NCBI RefSeq assembly: GCF_024171495.1
Contig: NZ_JALJZW010000004.1
Span: 67,001-131,000, forward strand
Reading direction: 5' to 3'
Source of the DNA: Deinococcus sp. HSC-46F16
Lineage (GTDB): Bacteria > Deinococcota > Deinococci > Deinococcales > Deinococcaceae
DNA: 64,000 nucleotides
Part shown: positions 26,227-34,983 of the stretch, in pieces
How the letters are laid out: each line of letters opens with the position of its first letter
Position numbering within the stretch: the first letter of the stretch is position 1
Notes under the pieces: generated by a model
What the model was told of the DNA's origin: nothing
Database searches by the model: none
Seen by the model: only the letters and a program-made list of their open reading frames with translations
Program-made: the position numbers and the translations under genes

Positions 26227-28815
26227 TCAGGCGCCCCCCGGCATCTCGGCCAGCCGCAGGTCGTGCAGCCAGAGGTGGGCCTGGGGGGCGCAGGCTTCGG
26301 GTGGGATCTGGGCCGCCTCACGCCAGGCTTGCCGCTCGGCGGCGCGGCGCAGGTCAGCGGGCACCTCGGCCAATCGGGCGTCCAGGGCGAGCAGGGGGGG
26401 TGAGCCGTGAGGCGACCCGCCCGACTGCCGCAGCGCCCGCGCCAGCCCCAGCAAGCGGCAGGCCAGCACCCGTTGCCCCAGTGCTCCGGCGACCTCGCCC
26501 GCCTGCCCCAGGGCCAGGGCCTCGCCCCAGCGCCAGCCGCACTCCTGCCAGGCCGAGAGCTGGGCGGCCAGCAGCGGCAGGGCCTCGGCCGGGCGCCCGC
26601 ACTCCAGCAGCCATGCCCCCAGCATGTGCAGGCTCAGGCCCAGCGCCCAGGGGTGCCCCAGGTCGTGGGCTTCCCCGACCCGTTCGTGCAGCGACCCGGA
26701 GGCGCGGTGCTCGCCGCGCAGCCCCCAGATTTCCAGGGCACAGACGGTGGTGCCCCAGGGGTCTCCCACCTCGCTGAACAGGTCGTGGGCACGCCGCAAT
26801 CCGCACAACTGCTCGGCGGGGTCTTCGGCGGCCAGGGCATGCAGCCGGGTGCCCAGGGCGTCCTCCCAGCCGCCCCCCGGCCCCTCCGCCCCGACCGCCC
26901 GCGCCCGGCCCCACCACTCCCGGCGCTGCCCGGCGGGGAGCTTTCCGGTTCCCGCCAGCAGCGCCGCCGCCCAGGCACGGTCCCGGGCGGGCTGCGTGGG
27001 GTCGGCCCACACCTCTTCCAACCGCCGGGGGGCCTGGGGGTCGCCCTGGTCCCACCGCACGGCGGCCCAGGCGAGGGGGGCGTGGGTGGGGGCTCCGAAC
27101 GCTTCCAGCCAGGCCTGGGCCTCGGCGTGGTGGCCGCGCATCAACCACCAGCCGGTCAGGGCGCGGCACAGCCGCAGGGCCGAGTCGTGCAGGGCGGGGA
27201 CCTCCCGCGCTCCCGCGAGCGCTGCCCGCAGGTCGGGCTCCAGCCGCAGCAGGGTGGCCCGCGCCTCCAGCGCATGGCCCCGCTGCGTCTGCGCCGCGCA
27301 GGCAGGCAGCCGGGCGAGCAGCAACTTCAGCAGCGCCCCCACCTCGGCCCGCGTGAGGGTGTCCCCCGCTCCCTCCCCCCCCGGCCCGGCCCGCAAAAAG
27401 GCCCGCACCAGCCGGGGCAGGGCAAAGCGGCTGTGGCCTCCCGCGTCGGCGCAGCGCAGCAGGCCCGCCGCGCACAGCCGCTCCAGCGCCGGGAGCAGCG
27501 TGCCGGGGGCCTCGCCCAGCAGCAGGCCGAGTTCCTCCAAGGTGGCCTCGCCCGACAGCGCGGCGCAGGCCCGCAGCCGCGCCTGATCGGCGGGGCAGGC
27601 GGCGGCCAGGGTGCCTGCCAGCCGCTCAGCGAGGTCGGCCGGGCCGGACTCCGCCGAGCGCAGCACCTCCAGCGGGCGCTCCAAGTGCCGCAGCAGCGCC
27701 GCCGGGGTCAGCACCGCGCAGTGCGCCGCCGCCGCCTCCAGCGCCAGGGGCAGGCCGTCGAGCGCCGCGCAGAGTTCCGCGACCGCCCCCGCGTCGGGCA
27801 TCAGCCCCGGCCGCACCGCCCGCGCCCGCTCCACGAAAAGGGCAGCGGCCGGGTAGGCCACGACCTCCTCCCAAGCCAGGTGCCCGGTGGCCGGGGGCGG
27901 CGTCGCCAGGGGCCGCAGCAGGTAGCGTCCCTCGCCGGGCACCTCCAGCGGCGAGCGGCGCACCGCCAGCAGCGGGCGCCCCGGCGCCGCCGCGTGCAGC
28001 TCGGCCACCACCCCGGCCGCTCCCGGCACCCCGTCGAGGTGATCGAGCACCAGCAGCCCCGGCCGCCGCCGCAGGTGGGCGCCCAGCTCGGCCAGGGTCT
28101 GCCAGCCGGGCACCCCCAGCGCCTGCGCGACCCGCGCCAACACCTCTTCCAGGCTCCCGGCACCGTGCAGGTCGGCGTAGGTCGCCCCCCCCGCGCCGGG
28201 GACGCGGTCCCATCCGGCGGCCAGGTCGCGGGCCAGCGCCGTCTTGCCCACCCCGCCCAGGCCGTGCAGGGCCACCAGCGGCGACTCGGCCAGCCGCCGG
28301 GTCAGCGCGTGCCGGTCGAGTTCGCGGCCCGCTAGGGGCCGGGACGTGGGGAGCGGGGCGGCGCTCCCGGTGCCTGCCGCCTGCGGGACCCTCAGGGCGG
28401 CGCGGGTCCCGGCCAGCCAGGTGCCCAGCGGTCCGGGACCCGCCTGCACCCCGTCAAGCAGCGGCCCGCGCCACAGCCGCCCGGCCCCGGCGAGGTCCCC
28501 CGCCGCCAGCGCCGCCTCGAAGGCCGCCACGTCGGTCCACAGGGGCGCGAGGCCCACCCGCGCCCGGTCCGCTTCCAGGACGCCCGGCAACCGCCCCCGC
28601 ACCCCGCTGAGGCTCACCCGCAGGTTGTTCAGGGCCGAGGCCCGCGCCAACTCCGGCCACAGCAGCGCCGCCAGCGTGGCCCGGTCCTGCGGCCCCTCCA
28701 GCGCGAGGTAGGCCAGCAGCAGCAGCCCCTTGCCGGACAGCCGCACCTCTCCCGCCGTCCCCCGGACCTCCGGGCGACCGAGCAGGAACAGGGCGGGAGC
28801 TGGGGAAGCGTCCAC
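26227..28815 (-). CDS. SARP-type DNA-binding domain fused to STAND ATPase: large transcriptional regulator
   Basis: This 862-residue protein has an N-terminal ~95-residue OmpR/SARP-like winged-helix (LFLLGRPEVRG, then LLLLAYLALEG and ALLWPELARASALNNLRVSLSGVR), a shortened BTAD-like segment, then a STAND/NB-ARC ATPase with Walker A LHGLGGVGKTALARDLA near residue 185. The second half is Ala/Leu-rich helical repeats, probably TPR-like. Such proteins sense ligands or partners and activate transcription. A TATGCT box lies 6 nt before the GTG start (leaderless). It lies 100 bp downstream of the pilus usher gene in the same orientation, so it might regulate or be co-expressed with it. Confidence 0.85.
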   Translation of the reverse strand: MDASPAPALFLLGRPEVRGTAGEVRLSGKGLLLLAYLALEGPQDRATLAALLWPELARASALNNLRVSLSGVRGRLPGVLEADRARVGLAPLWTDVAAFEAALAAGDLAGAGRLWRGPLLDGVQAGPGPLGTWLAGTRAALRVPQAAGTGSAAPLPTSRPLAGRELDRHALTRRLAESPLVALHGLGGVGKTALARDLAAGWDRVPGAGGATYADLHGAGSLEEVLARVAQALGVPGWQTLAELGAHLRRRPGLLVLDHLDGVPGAAGVVAELHAAAPGRPLLAVRRSPLEVPGEGRYLLRPLATPPPATGHLAWEEVVAYPAAALFVERARAVRPGLMPDAGAVAELCAALDGLPLALEAAAAHCAVLTPAALLRHLERPLEVLRSAESGPADLAERLAGTLAAACPADQARLRACAALSGEATLEELGLLLGEAPGTLLPALERLCAAGLLRCADAGGHSRFALPRLVRAFLRAGPGGEGAGDTLTRAEVGALLKLLLARLPACAAQTQRGHALEARATLLRLEPDLRAALAGAREVPALHDSALRLCRALTGWWLMRGHHAEAQAWLEAFGAPTHAPLAWAAVRWDQGDPQAPRRLEEVWADPTQPARDRAWAAALLAGTGKLPAGQRREWWGRARAVGAEGPGGGWEDALGTRLHALAAEDPAEQLCGLRRAHDLFSEVGDPWGTTVCALEIWGLRGEHRASGSLHERVGEAHDLGHPWALGLSLHMLGAWLLECGRPAEALPLLAAQLSAWQECGWRWGEALALGQAGEVAGALGQRVLACRLLGLARALRQSGGSPHGSPPLLALDARLAEVPADLRRAAERQAWREAAQIPPEACAPQAHLWLHDLRLAEMPGGA

Positions 28816-28916
28816 CTCCCCAGCATAGGCATCTCACGCGCTCCTCATGGCCACAAGGCACGGACTGGGAGCTTCATGAAGGTGTCGTCAGACGAAGGGC
28901 GGGCCGGGGCCAGACT

Positions 28917-31160
28917 TCAGGGGGCCTGGCCCCCACCAGACTCGGCCGGACAGCGCTGCGCTTCCCCCTCGGCGAGGGCCAGGGTGCAGCGCCGCGCACC
29001 GTCCTCGCTGCGCAGGGTGACCGGGAGGCCGGGCGCGAAGCGGCGGTCAATCAGCACGTTGCCGTCGAGGTCGGCCGAGTAGGTCTGGCCGCCGACGGTC
29101 ACGACCGCGTAGGCGGCGGGGGCGCCGTCGGCCCACTGGAAACGGACCCAGCGCCGAAGCTGGAAATTGCCGCTCCAGTCGTACAGCGACACGCCCGCCA
29201 GTCCCAGCTTGAGGGGACGCTCGCTGTCCGCGACGTTCACCTCGAAACTCAGGGAGGCGGCGTCCACCGACAGCACCACGTTGCCGCCCGCCGGAAGCCC
29301 GGTGAAGAACAGGTCGCCCCGCGCGTCGGCCCGTTGCAGGGCGCCGCCCGAAACCCGCACTGCCAGCCCCGGCACCCCGGTGCGGACCAGCAGCGCCACG
29401 CCCTCGGTGGAGACGCCGCGCAGCAGCCGCCCCCCCGTCCAGGTGACGCCGAGTTCGCCCTGCGCGGTGAAATTGCCGCTCAGGTCGGCCCCCACGGTCA
29501 GCGGCCACACCCCGGTGTTGCGGTAGCGCACGCCCCAGGGGCCAGGGCCAGACACCACGACCTCGTGGTCGCCGTACCGGGCAGAGGCCGTGCCGCGCAC
29601 GCTGAGGCCCTCCCCCGCCCCGGAATCGCCGGGCGCCGCCTGCCCCGCCACCGCCCCGGCCCCCAGCACCAGCCCGCTGGGCAGGCGGTAGGTCAGCCCC
29701 AGGCCCAGCCCGTAGCCGCCCGAGGTGCGGTAGCTGCCTTGTCCCTGCACGGTCCATTCGGGAGTCAGGCGGTAGCTGCCGGTCAAGCGCACGCTGCCCT
29801 CACGGACAGCAAAGTCGTACCTCCCGGTCAGCGCGGCCTGCGCCCGCAAGTCGGCGTAGCTCAGCCCCAGCGACACGGCGGGGGCCTGAAGCGGCAAAAT
29901 GGGCAGGTCCACGTCCACGACGGTGCTCACGGGTCCCAGCGGCGCGGCGTAGCCAAGCTGCACGCTGGTTGCCACGCCGTCCGCGTCGCTGCGGCTCGCC
30001 GCCACCCCCACCCGGCCCCGGCCCGGCCCCAGCGGGCCACTCAGCGAGGCCGAAGCGCTCTGGCGGTCCCGGCGCAGCTCGGTCTGGCCCTGCACGGTCA
30101 AGGCCCCGGTCAGCCCGTAGGCGCCGCTCGCCCGCACGACGGGCGCCCCATTTTCCACGCCCGCCTGCGCCTGCGCCGCGAACGCCCCCTCGCGCAACTG
30201 CACCAGGGTCCGGCTCAGGGGCACGGTCACGATGCGGGTGCCGCGCTCGTCTTGCAAAAACACCAGCAGTTCGCCCTCGGCCGCCGGAAACGGGAGGTTG
30301 CGCAGCACGAAGCGTCCGGCGGGCGCTCGGAAGCGGGCGATCTGGCGCTCGTCGTACAGCAGGGTCACGACCGACTCCAGCGGCAGGTCGAGCGTGAGTT
30401 CGGGCACCAGCGTGCCCTCCGGCGAGCGGGCCTGCACTTCCAGCCCGCTGAAGCCGCTGCCCAGGCCCCCCGGCCCGAGCTGCACCACTCCGCCCACCGT
30501 CCAGATGTCGTCCAGCACGGCCTCGGCCGAGAGAGTGCCCCCCAGGCGGATCGCCTGCGCCTCGCCCGTCAGGGTGCCGCTGGCAGTCACCTCCGCCCCG
30601 GCGCGGACGCGGCCCGTCTGCACGCTGGCGCCCAGCCCGACCAGCCCCGACAGGTCCTCGCCCGCCGGGCGCCCCAGGTCGAAGCGCCCGACCACCGAAA
30701 AGGCGGGCAGCCCTGGCAGCGGCTCGCCGAAGGTGCCCGCAAAGTCCAGTTCGCCCCCCGTCAGCAGTGAGGGGGCCGCCTGCACGGTCAGGGTGAGTTC
30801 GGCCGGGTCGTACTGCACGTCCAGCGTGCGCGAGAGCCGCACGAGCTCCTGCCCGCCGCACTCGGCGCGGGCCTCGGCGTAGTTGGTTTCGCCCGGCCGC
30901 AGCGCCGAGGCGGGCACCCACACCTCGGTTCCCACCAGCCACACGGGAAAGTCGCCCCGGTTCAGCCCTGCGATGCGGACCGACGCGACCTCGGGCTCGG
31001 CCGCGCAGGGCTGCGCCGCCGCAGGAGGCGTCGCCTGGGTCGCCTGAGCCCCGGCCGCGCCCAGCAGCAAGGCTCCGGCAAGCAGCCAGCCGCCGGGGCG
31101 GACGCGGGGCGGGCACCCGCCGCGCCCGGCCGCGCCCTCAGGGCAGTTCGGCGGTTTCAC
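28917..31160 (-). CDS. Outer-membrane usher of an archaic chaperone-usher pilus
   Basis: This 747-residue secreted protein has a signal peptide (GGWLLAGALLLGAAGAQA), an N-terminal domain with paired Cys (residues ~52 and ~100), a long run of alternating beta strands forming a 24-strand type barrel, a plug-like insertion (LYDERQIARFRAPAGRFVLRN is the classic start of the usher middle domain), and a C-terminal domain with two Cys. It exports pilin subunits handed over by the chaperone. The start is GTG at 31160, overlapping the chaperone gene by 23 nt. Last gene of the pilus operon. Confidence 0.88.
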   Translation of the reverse strand: MKPPNCPEGAAGRGGCPPRVRPGGWLLAGALLLGAAGAQATQATPPAAAQPCAAEPEVASVRIAGLNRGDFPVWLVGTEVWVPASALRPGETNYAEARAECGGQELVRLSRTLDVQYDPAELTLTVQAAPSLLTGGELDFAGTFGEPLPGLPAFSVVGRFDLGRPAGEDLSGLVGLGASVQTGRVRAGAEVTASGTLTGEAQAIRLGGTLSAEAVLDDIWTVGGVVQLGPGGLGSGFSGLEVQARSPEGTLVPELTLDLPLESVVTLLYDERQIARFRAPAGRFVLRNLPFPAAEGELLVFLQDERGTRIVTVPLSRTLVQLREGAFAAQAQAGVENGAPVVRASGAYGLTGALTVQGQTELRRDRQSASASLSGPLGPGRGRVGVAASRSDADGVATSVQLGYAAPLGPVSTVVDVDLPILPLQAPAVSLGLSYADLRAQAALTGRYDFAVREGSVRLTGSYRLTPEWTVQGQGSYRTSGGYGLGLGLTYRLPSGLVLGAGAVAGQAAPGDSGAGEGLSVRGTASARYGDHEVVVSGPGPWGVRYRNTGVWPLTVGADLSGNFTAQGELGVTWTGGRLLRGVSTEGVALLVRTGVPGLAVRVSGGALQRADARGDLFFTGLPAGGNVVLSVDAASLSFEVNVADSERPLKLGLAGVSLYDWSGNFQLRRWVRFQWADGAPAAYAVVTVGGQTYSADLDGNVLIDRRFAPGLPVTLRSEDGARRCTLALAEGEAQRCPAESGGGQAP

Positions 31161-31872
31161 GGACGGTCCGGCCTTCCGGCGTCTGGAAGGAAAAGTTGAC
31201 CCGCTTCTCGGCCCCGAAGCCGCCCAGCGGCACCCGGTACTCGTTGCCCCGGAAGATCAGGAAGCTGGGCGGCACCCCGGCCGCCTTGCGGGCCGGGTCA
31301 CTTCCGGCCGTCACCTCCAGGCCGCGCAGCACGAAGCTGCGGTTGCCGGTGTTGGAGAGCACCAGCGTCAGGTCCTTGCCGTCGGGGCTGCGCACCACGC
31401 GGTAGCCGATGCGCGGCGCGGCCCCCGGCGGCACCACGTACACCGGGAGGCTGAGTTCCAGCAGGCTGTCGAGCCGGGCGCTGACCTCCTGGCCGGGAGG
31501 CAACTCGCCCTTTTCGGGGAGCACCTGCCGCACGATCACCCGGTAGGTCAGCTCGTCCGCGCCGGGGCGGCGCTGCACCGCCACCCGAATCACCTGGCTG
31601 CTGCCCGGCTGCAGCACAAAGCGGCTGGGCGAAACCAGCACGTCGCGGGTGGGCGTCAGCCGGTCTTCGCCGCCCACCCGCACCCAGCCCACGGCGCTGA
31701 CCGTGAAGACGGCGGGCTGGGTGCTGACGTTGGTAAAGCGCGTCTGCCCCGAGAGCGTCTTGCTCGACTCGATCTGAAAGGAGGTCGGCGCGATGGAGAA
31801 GTTCAGCGGCTGCGCGAGCGCGGCCCCCAGACCCAGGGCCAGCGCGGTGCCCAGGACTCCCCGGCGCCTCAC
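31138..31872 (-). CDS. Periplasmic pilus chaperone
   Basis: This 244-residue PapD-like chaperone has a signal peptide (VLGTALALGLGAALAQ). Two Ig-like domains follow: SIAPTSFQIESSKTLSGQTR, the VSPSRFVLQPGSSQVIRVA strand that donates to the subunit, LPVYVVPPGA at the domain boundary and TLVLSNTGNRSFVLRGL in domain 2. It keeps pilins folded and delivers them to the usher. GTG at 31872 overlaps the stop of the preceding pilin gene (GTGA); a longer open frame upstream to 32361 is the shadow of that gene. Confidence 0.88.
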   Translation of the reverse strand: MRRRGVLGTALALGLGAALAQPLNFSIAPTSFQIESSKTLSGQTRFTNVSTQPAVFTVSAVGWVRVGGEDRLTPTRDVLVSPSRFVLQPGSSQVIRVAVQRRPGADELTYRVIVRQVLPEKGELPPGQEVSARLDSLLELSLPVYVVPPGAAPRIGYRVVRSPDGKDLTLVLSNTGNRSFVLRGLEVTAGSDPARKAAGVPPSFLIFRGNEYRVPLGGFGAEKRVNFSFQTPEGRTVRETAELP

Positions 31873-32279
31873 CGCGCCCCTCCGCCGGTCAGCACGAGGG
31901 GCGGCAGGCTGGCGGGGCCGTGCCGCACGCCCCACTGCCCGGCGTCTGCCCGCACCGGGAGGCGCAGGAGCTGGGTGCCCACGAAGCTCCGCGCCCCGGC
32001 CAGCTCCGCCGCCGCGCCGGGCAGGGTCAGGCGCAGCCCGTTGCCCAGCGTGACCTCCAGCGCCGGGCCGTTGACCGCCGCGCCCGGCCAACTCAGCCGA
32101 AAGCGCTGCGCCGCGTCCGAGCAGCGCACCTGCACCTGCAACTCGCCCTGCACGCCCTGCGCGGCACCGTAAGGGGGCAGGGAGAGCGAGGCACTCAGGG
32201 CGCAGCCTTCCGGGGTGCCGCCCGGCGCGGCCAGGGCCGACAGCGCCAGCACGGGAGACAAAAGCAGGGATAGGGGCAT
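31869..32279 (-). CDS. Secreted pilin-like subunit (second subunit of the pilus operon)
   Basis: This 136-residue protein has a signal peptide (MPLSLLLSPVLALSALAAPG). The mature domain is beta-rich, with two Cys likely to form a disulphide, as in spore-coat-protein-U/archaic pilin domains (EGCALSASLSLPPYG, then VQVRCSDAAQRFRLSW). A strong AAGGAG site lies 6 nt upstream of the ATG. It is probably a minor or tip subunit. Confidence 0.7.
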   Translation of the reverse strand: MPLSLLLSPVLALSALAAPGGTPEGCALSASLSLPPYGAAQGVQGELQVQVRCSDAAQRFRLSWPGAAVNGPALEVTLGNGLRLTLPGAAAELAGARSFVGTQLLRLPVRADAGQWGVRHGPASLPPLVLTGGGAR

Positions 32280-32433
32280 GGGCACTCCTTGGGCGGGGGT
32301 GGGAGACGAAGGCCGCGTGGAAGACACCGGGGACAGAGAGGGGGGCGGCTTTCACGTTCATACGGCCGGGGAGGGGCGCAAAGACCCGCCTCTACCCGCG
32401 GGGGGGCAGGGGCGGGACCTGGGTCTGGGGAGA

Positions 32434-32988
32434 TTACTCGTCGTACTCGAAGCGGTAGACCAGGGTCTTGGCGTAGTCGCCCTTTTCCACCCCGAACTGT
32501 CCGGCGGGCGCCCGGACGTTCAGGCGCAGCACGTAGCGGTCGGGGCTGGTGTTGGTCCCGTCGCTCATGGTCATGTTGAGCCGCTCGTTGAGAATCACCC
32601 GCAGCGGCGTGGCACTGGCGTTGCCGACCTTCTGGAGGGTGGTCTCGGACTCGTTTTCGCCGGTGCCGAGTTCGCTGCCGTCGCCGCCTTCGCCGCCGCG
32701 CGTGACCCGGACAGGGGTGCCCGCCGTACAGCGGATGTTGAACACCTGGCCGCTGCCCGAGCTGGCCTGATTGGCGCGGTAGTCGAAGGTGATGGGGTCG
32801 GCGGTGTTGTTGCGGTCGAACTCGCTGTCAATGGCGTTGTTGCTGCCCGCAAAGGTGCAGACGTTGTACACACTGACAATGATGTCTTGCCCGATGTCCA
32901 CGAACCGGGTGCCGCCCGACGCGCTCTGCGCCTGCACCTGACCCAAAAGCGTGCCGCCCACCACCAGCATCATGCCCAGTTTCTTCAT
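32434..32988 (-). CDS. Major pilin-like subunit, spore-coat-protein-U-type domain
   Basis: This 184-residue protein has a short signal peptide (MKKLGMMLVVGGTLLGQVQA). The mature protein has the SCPU pattern: an early Cys (YNVCTFAG), a YRANQASSGSG segment, IRCTAGTPV and a C-terminal beta strand (AKTLVYRFEYDE). It is rich in Asn/Thr/Asp, less GC-biased than its neighbours, and has an AAAGGAG site before the ATG. It is first in the pilus operon and therefore probably the most abundant subunit. Confidence 0.75.
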   Translation of the reverse strand: MKKLGMMLVVGGTLLGQVQAQSASGGTRFVDIGQDIIVSVYNVCTFAGSNNAIDSEFDRNNTADPITFDYRANQASSGSGQVFNIRCTAGTPVRVTRGGEGGDGSELGTGENESETTLQKVGNASATPLRVILNERLNMTMSDGTNTSPDRYVLRLNVRAPAGQFGVEKGDYAKTLVYRFEYDE

Positions 32989-33083
32989 GCGCCACTCCTT
33001 TGGCAGACAAGGCCGCTCCTCCAGAGCGCTGGACCCGCCCAGCCCTTGCTGAAGACCCTCTCTCCCGGTTCTGCCGTGCCAAA

Positions 33084-33113
33084 ATTGTGCGAAATCTCAA
33101 AAATTAAAGTCAA
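33084..33113 (-). promoter_or_regulatory. Promoter of the pilus operon
   Basis: On the minus strand TTGACT (33108-33113) and CACAAT (33084-33089) are separated by 18 bp in an AT-rich patch, 95 bp upstream of the first pilin gene. Confidence 0.65.
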
Positions 33114-33122
33114 CTTTCCGGG

Positions 33123-33148
33123 CTAATGGGAACTAATGCAGGCTAATG
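33123..33148. repeat. Three CTAATG repeats at exact 10-bp spacing (activator site)
   Basis: CTAATG occurs at 33123, 33133 and 33143, one helical turn apart, 10 bp upstream of the pilus -35 box. This is the usual geometry of an activator or repeated-monomer binding site. Confidence 0.6.
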
Positions 33149-33228
33149 GCCTGAGGTGCCCGGCGGGTCGGCGGCCGGACGTGAAGCCCGTCATAGCCCT
33201 GTGAGGGCTGGCACCCTACAGTCGGCCC

Positions 33229-33594
33229 ATGACGCGTGGTGTGTGGGGAATGGTGGCAGGACTGCTGACGACGGGGCTGCTGGCGACGTCGGGAGCCCAG
33301 GCGGGCAGCGCGGCGCTGCGGGTCGAGGTGCGGACCCAGGTTCAGGAGGTCTGCGAGGTCGCGCACCTCGGGCCGGGGCGCCTGACCCTGCGCTGCACGG
33401 CGGGGGCGGCGGCTCCGCAGGAACCCCGGCTGTTGCCGGGCATGCCCGCCGCCGTGCGGGCGCTGGGGCCGCTGCGGCTCGAAGCGGTGCGCCGCGAGGC
33501 GGGTGGAGCCGAGCTGATCGACTACGTGGTGCAGCCCGCGCTCCCCGTGCGGGCCGAGGCGGAGAGCGGCGTCCGCGTCTTCTGGTTCGACTGA
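33229..33594 (+). CDS. Small secreted protein divergent from the pilus operon
   Basis: This 121-residue protein has a signal peptide (WGMVAGLLTTGLLATSGAQA) and a beta-rich mature part with two Cys (VCEVAHLGPGRLTLRCT). It vaguely resembles the pilin domains across the intergenic region. TACAGT lies 6 nt before the ATG (leaderless promoter). It may share the CTAATG repeats with the pilus operon. No function assigned. Confidence 0.65.
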   Translation: MTRGVWGMVAGLLTTGLLATSGAQAGSAALRVEVRTQVQEVCEVAHLGPGRLTLRCTAGAAAPQEPRLLPGMPAAVRALGPLRLEAVRREAGGAELIDYVVQPALPVRAEAESGVRVFWFD

Positions 33595-33630
33595 GCTGAC
33601 TGGGCCGGGAGCTGACTGGGCCGGGAAGCC

Positions 33631-34788
33631 CTAGCGCCACCCCGCGCCCGGCACCGGGGGCCGCAGCGCCGCGTGCAGCTCGGCGGCGTAGCGGTCGGTC
33701 ATGCCGGAGACGTAGTCGCACACAGCGCGGGGGAGTCCGCCTTCCTCGGCGCGGGCACGCACGCTGGGAGGCAGCATGGAGGGCCGCGAGAGCAGCGCGG
33801 TGAACAGGCCCGTCAGCAGCCGGGTGCCCTGCTCGACCTGCATCTCCACCCGCCAGTGGCGGTAGAGCCGCGAGCGCAGGAAGTCGCCCGTCTCGCGCAG
33901 GCGCACACGCATCTCGGGGCTGTAGGTGACCAATCGCTCCGGCAAGGCCCGCACCGCCTCCGGGGTCCGCACGCCGCTCTCCACGATGGCCGCGTGGGTC
34001 GCCCGCGTCAGGTCGTCGATCAGCCAGCCCAGCAACTCGCGGTGCAGGGTGCGGCGGTCGCGCTCGGTGAGGGAGGGGGAAGCGGGGGGCACCCGCGAGA
34101 GCAGCTCGGCCCAGAGGGGCAGTTCGGTCAGGTCCTCCGGGGTCAGCAGGCCGCTGCGCAGGCCGTCGTCGAGGTCGTGGGCGGTGTAGGCGAGCGCGTC
34201 GGCAGCGTCCACGAGCTGCGCTTCCAGGCTGGGTGGCCCCAGTCCTGCCCGGCGGTGCTTGTTCAGGCCGTCGAGGGTGTCGCGGGTGAGGTTCAGGCCC
34301 CGGAAGTCCGGGTAGCGGTCTTCCAGCACGGTCACGATGCGGCAGGCCTGAGAGTTGTGGTCAAACGTGTTGTTGGGAGCGGCTCCGTGCTCCTCCATCA
34401 GCGCGTTCAGCGCCCGCTCGCCCGCGTGTCCGAAGGGAGGGTGCCCGAGGTCGTGCGCGAGGGCGATGGCTTCTGCCAGCGTCTCGTTGAGTCCCAGGGT
34501 GAGGGCCACCGAGCGGGCGACCTGTGAGACCTCCAGCGTGTGGGTCAGCCGGGTGCGGTAGTGGTCCCCCTGCCCGCCGCTGAGCGACACGTTGACGAAC
34601 ACCTGCGTCTTGTACTCCAGCCGCCGGAAGGCCGTCGTGTGCAGGATGCGGTCGCGGTCTTTTTGAAAAGCGGTCCGCGTTCCGCTCTCGGGCTCGGGAA
34701 AGGCGCGGCCCCGCGCGGCGCGGCTGAGGGTGGCGTACGGCGCGAGGCCCGCCGCCTCGCGGGCCTCCAGGTCGGCGCGGGTGAACAT
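33631..34788 (-). CDS. dgt: dGTP triphosphohydrolase (HD family)
   Basis: This 385-residue dNTPase has the family start (TRTAFQKDRDRILHTTAFRRL near residue 35), the HD metal site HYRTRLTHTLEVSQVAR near 77, AHDLGHPPFGHAGE near 112 (HD pair), and YTAHDLDDGL near 195. It hydrolyses dNTPs to nucleoside and triphosphate, controlling dNTP pools. A CACAAT box lies 6 nt before the ATG. It diverges from the diguanylate cyclase gene. Confidence 0.93.
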   Translation of the reverse strand: MFTRADLEAREAAGLAPYATLSRAARGRAFPEPESGTRTAFQKDRDRILHTTAFRRLEYKTQVFVNVSLSGGQGDHYRTRLTHTLEVSQVARSVALTLGLNETLAEAIALAHDLGHPPFGHAGERALNALMEEHGAAPNNTFDHNSQACRIVTVLEDRYPDFRGLNLTRDTLDGLNKHRRAGLGPPSLEAQLVDAADALAYTAHDLDDGLRSGLLTPEDLTELPLWAELLSRVPPASPSLTERDRRTLHRELLGWLIDDLTRATHAAIVESGVRTPEAVRALPERLVTYSPEMRVRLRETGDFLRSRLYRHWRVEMQVEQGTRLLTGLFTALLSRPSMLPPSVRARAEEGGLPRAVCDYVSGMTDRYAAELHAALRPPVPGAGWR

Positions 34789-34983
34789 GGGGGGATTGTG
34801 GCAGAGCGGACGGGGCAGGGTGCGGCCCCGCGCCTGCCCGGACGGTGGGGCCGGGCACGGTTACCGTCCGGCATACTGGGGAGCGAGCCGGGAGCCTTGC
34901 CTGGCCCGCCCCACCGGGACCATCCCCATGACCATCTTCCTTTTTTCCAGACGGCTGCCGCGCCCGCCCGGACGCGGGGCCTC

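Noticed and set aside
31138..32361. 407-codon version of the pilus chaperone
   Set aside because: The first ~160 residues are the out-of-frame shadow of the upstream pilin gene; the signal peptide begins at GTG 31872.
34540..34983. N-terminal extension of the diguanylate cyclase
   Set aside because: It runs antisense through the dGTPase start and lacks membrane-protein character; the first membrane span begins after 35020.
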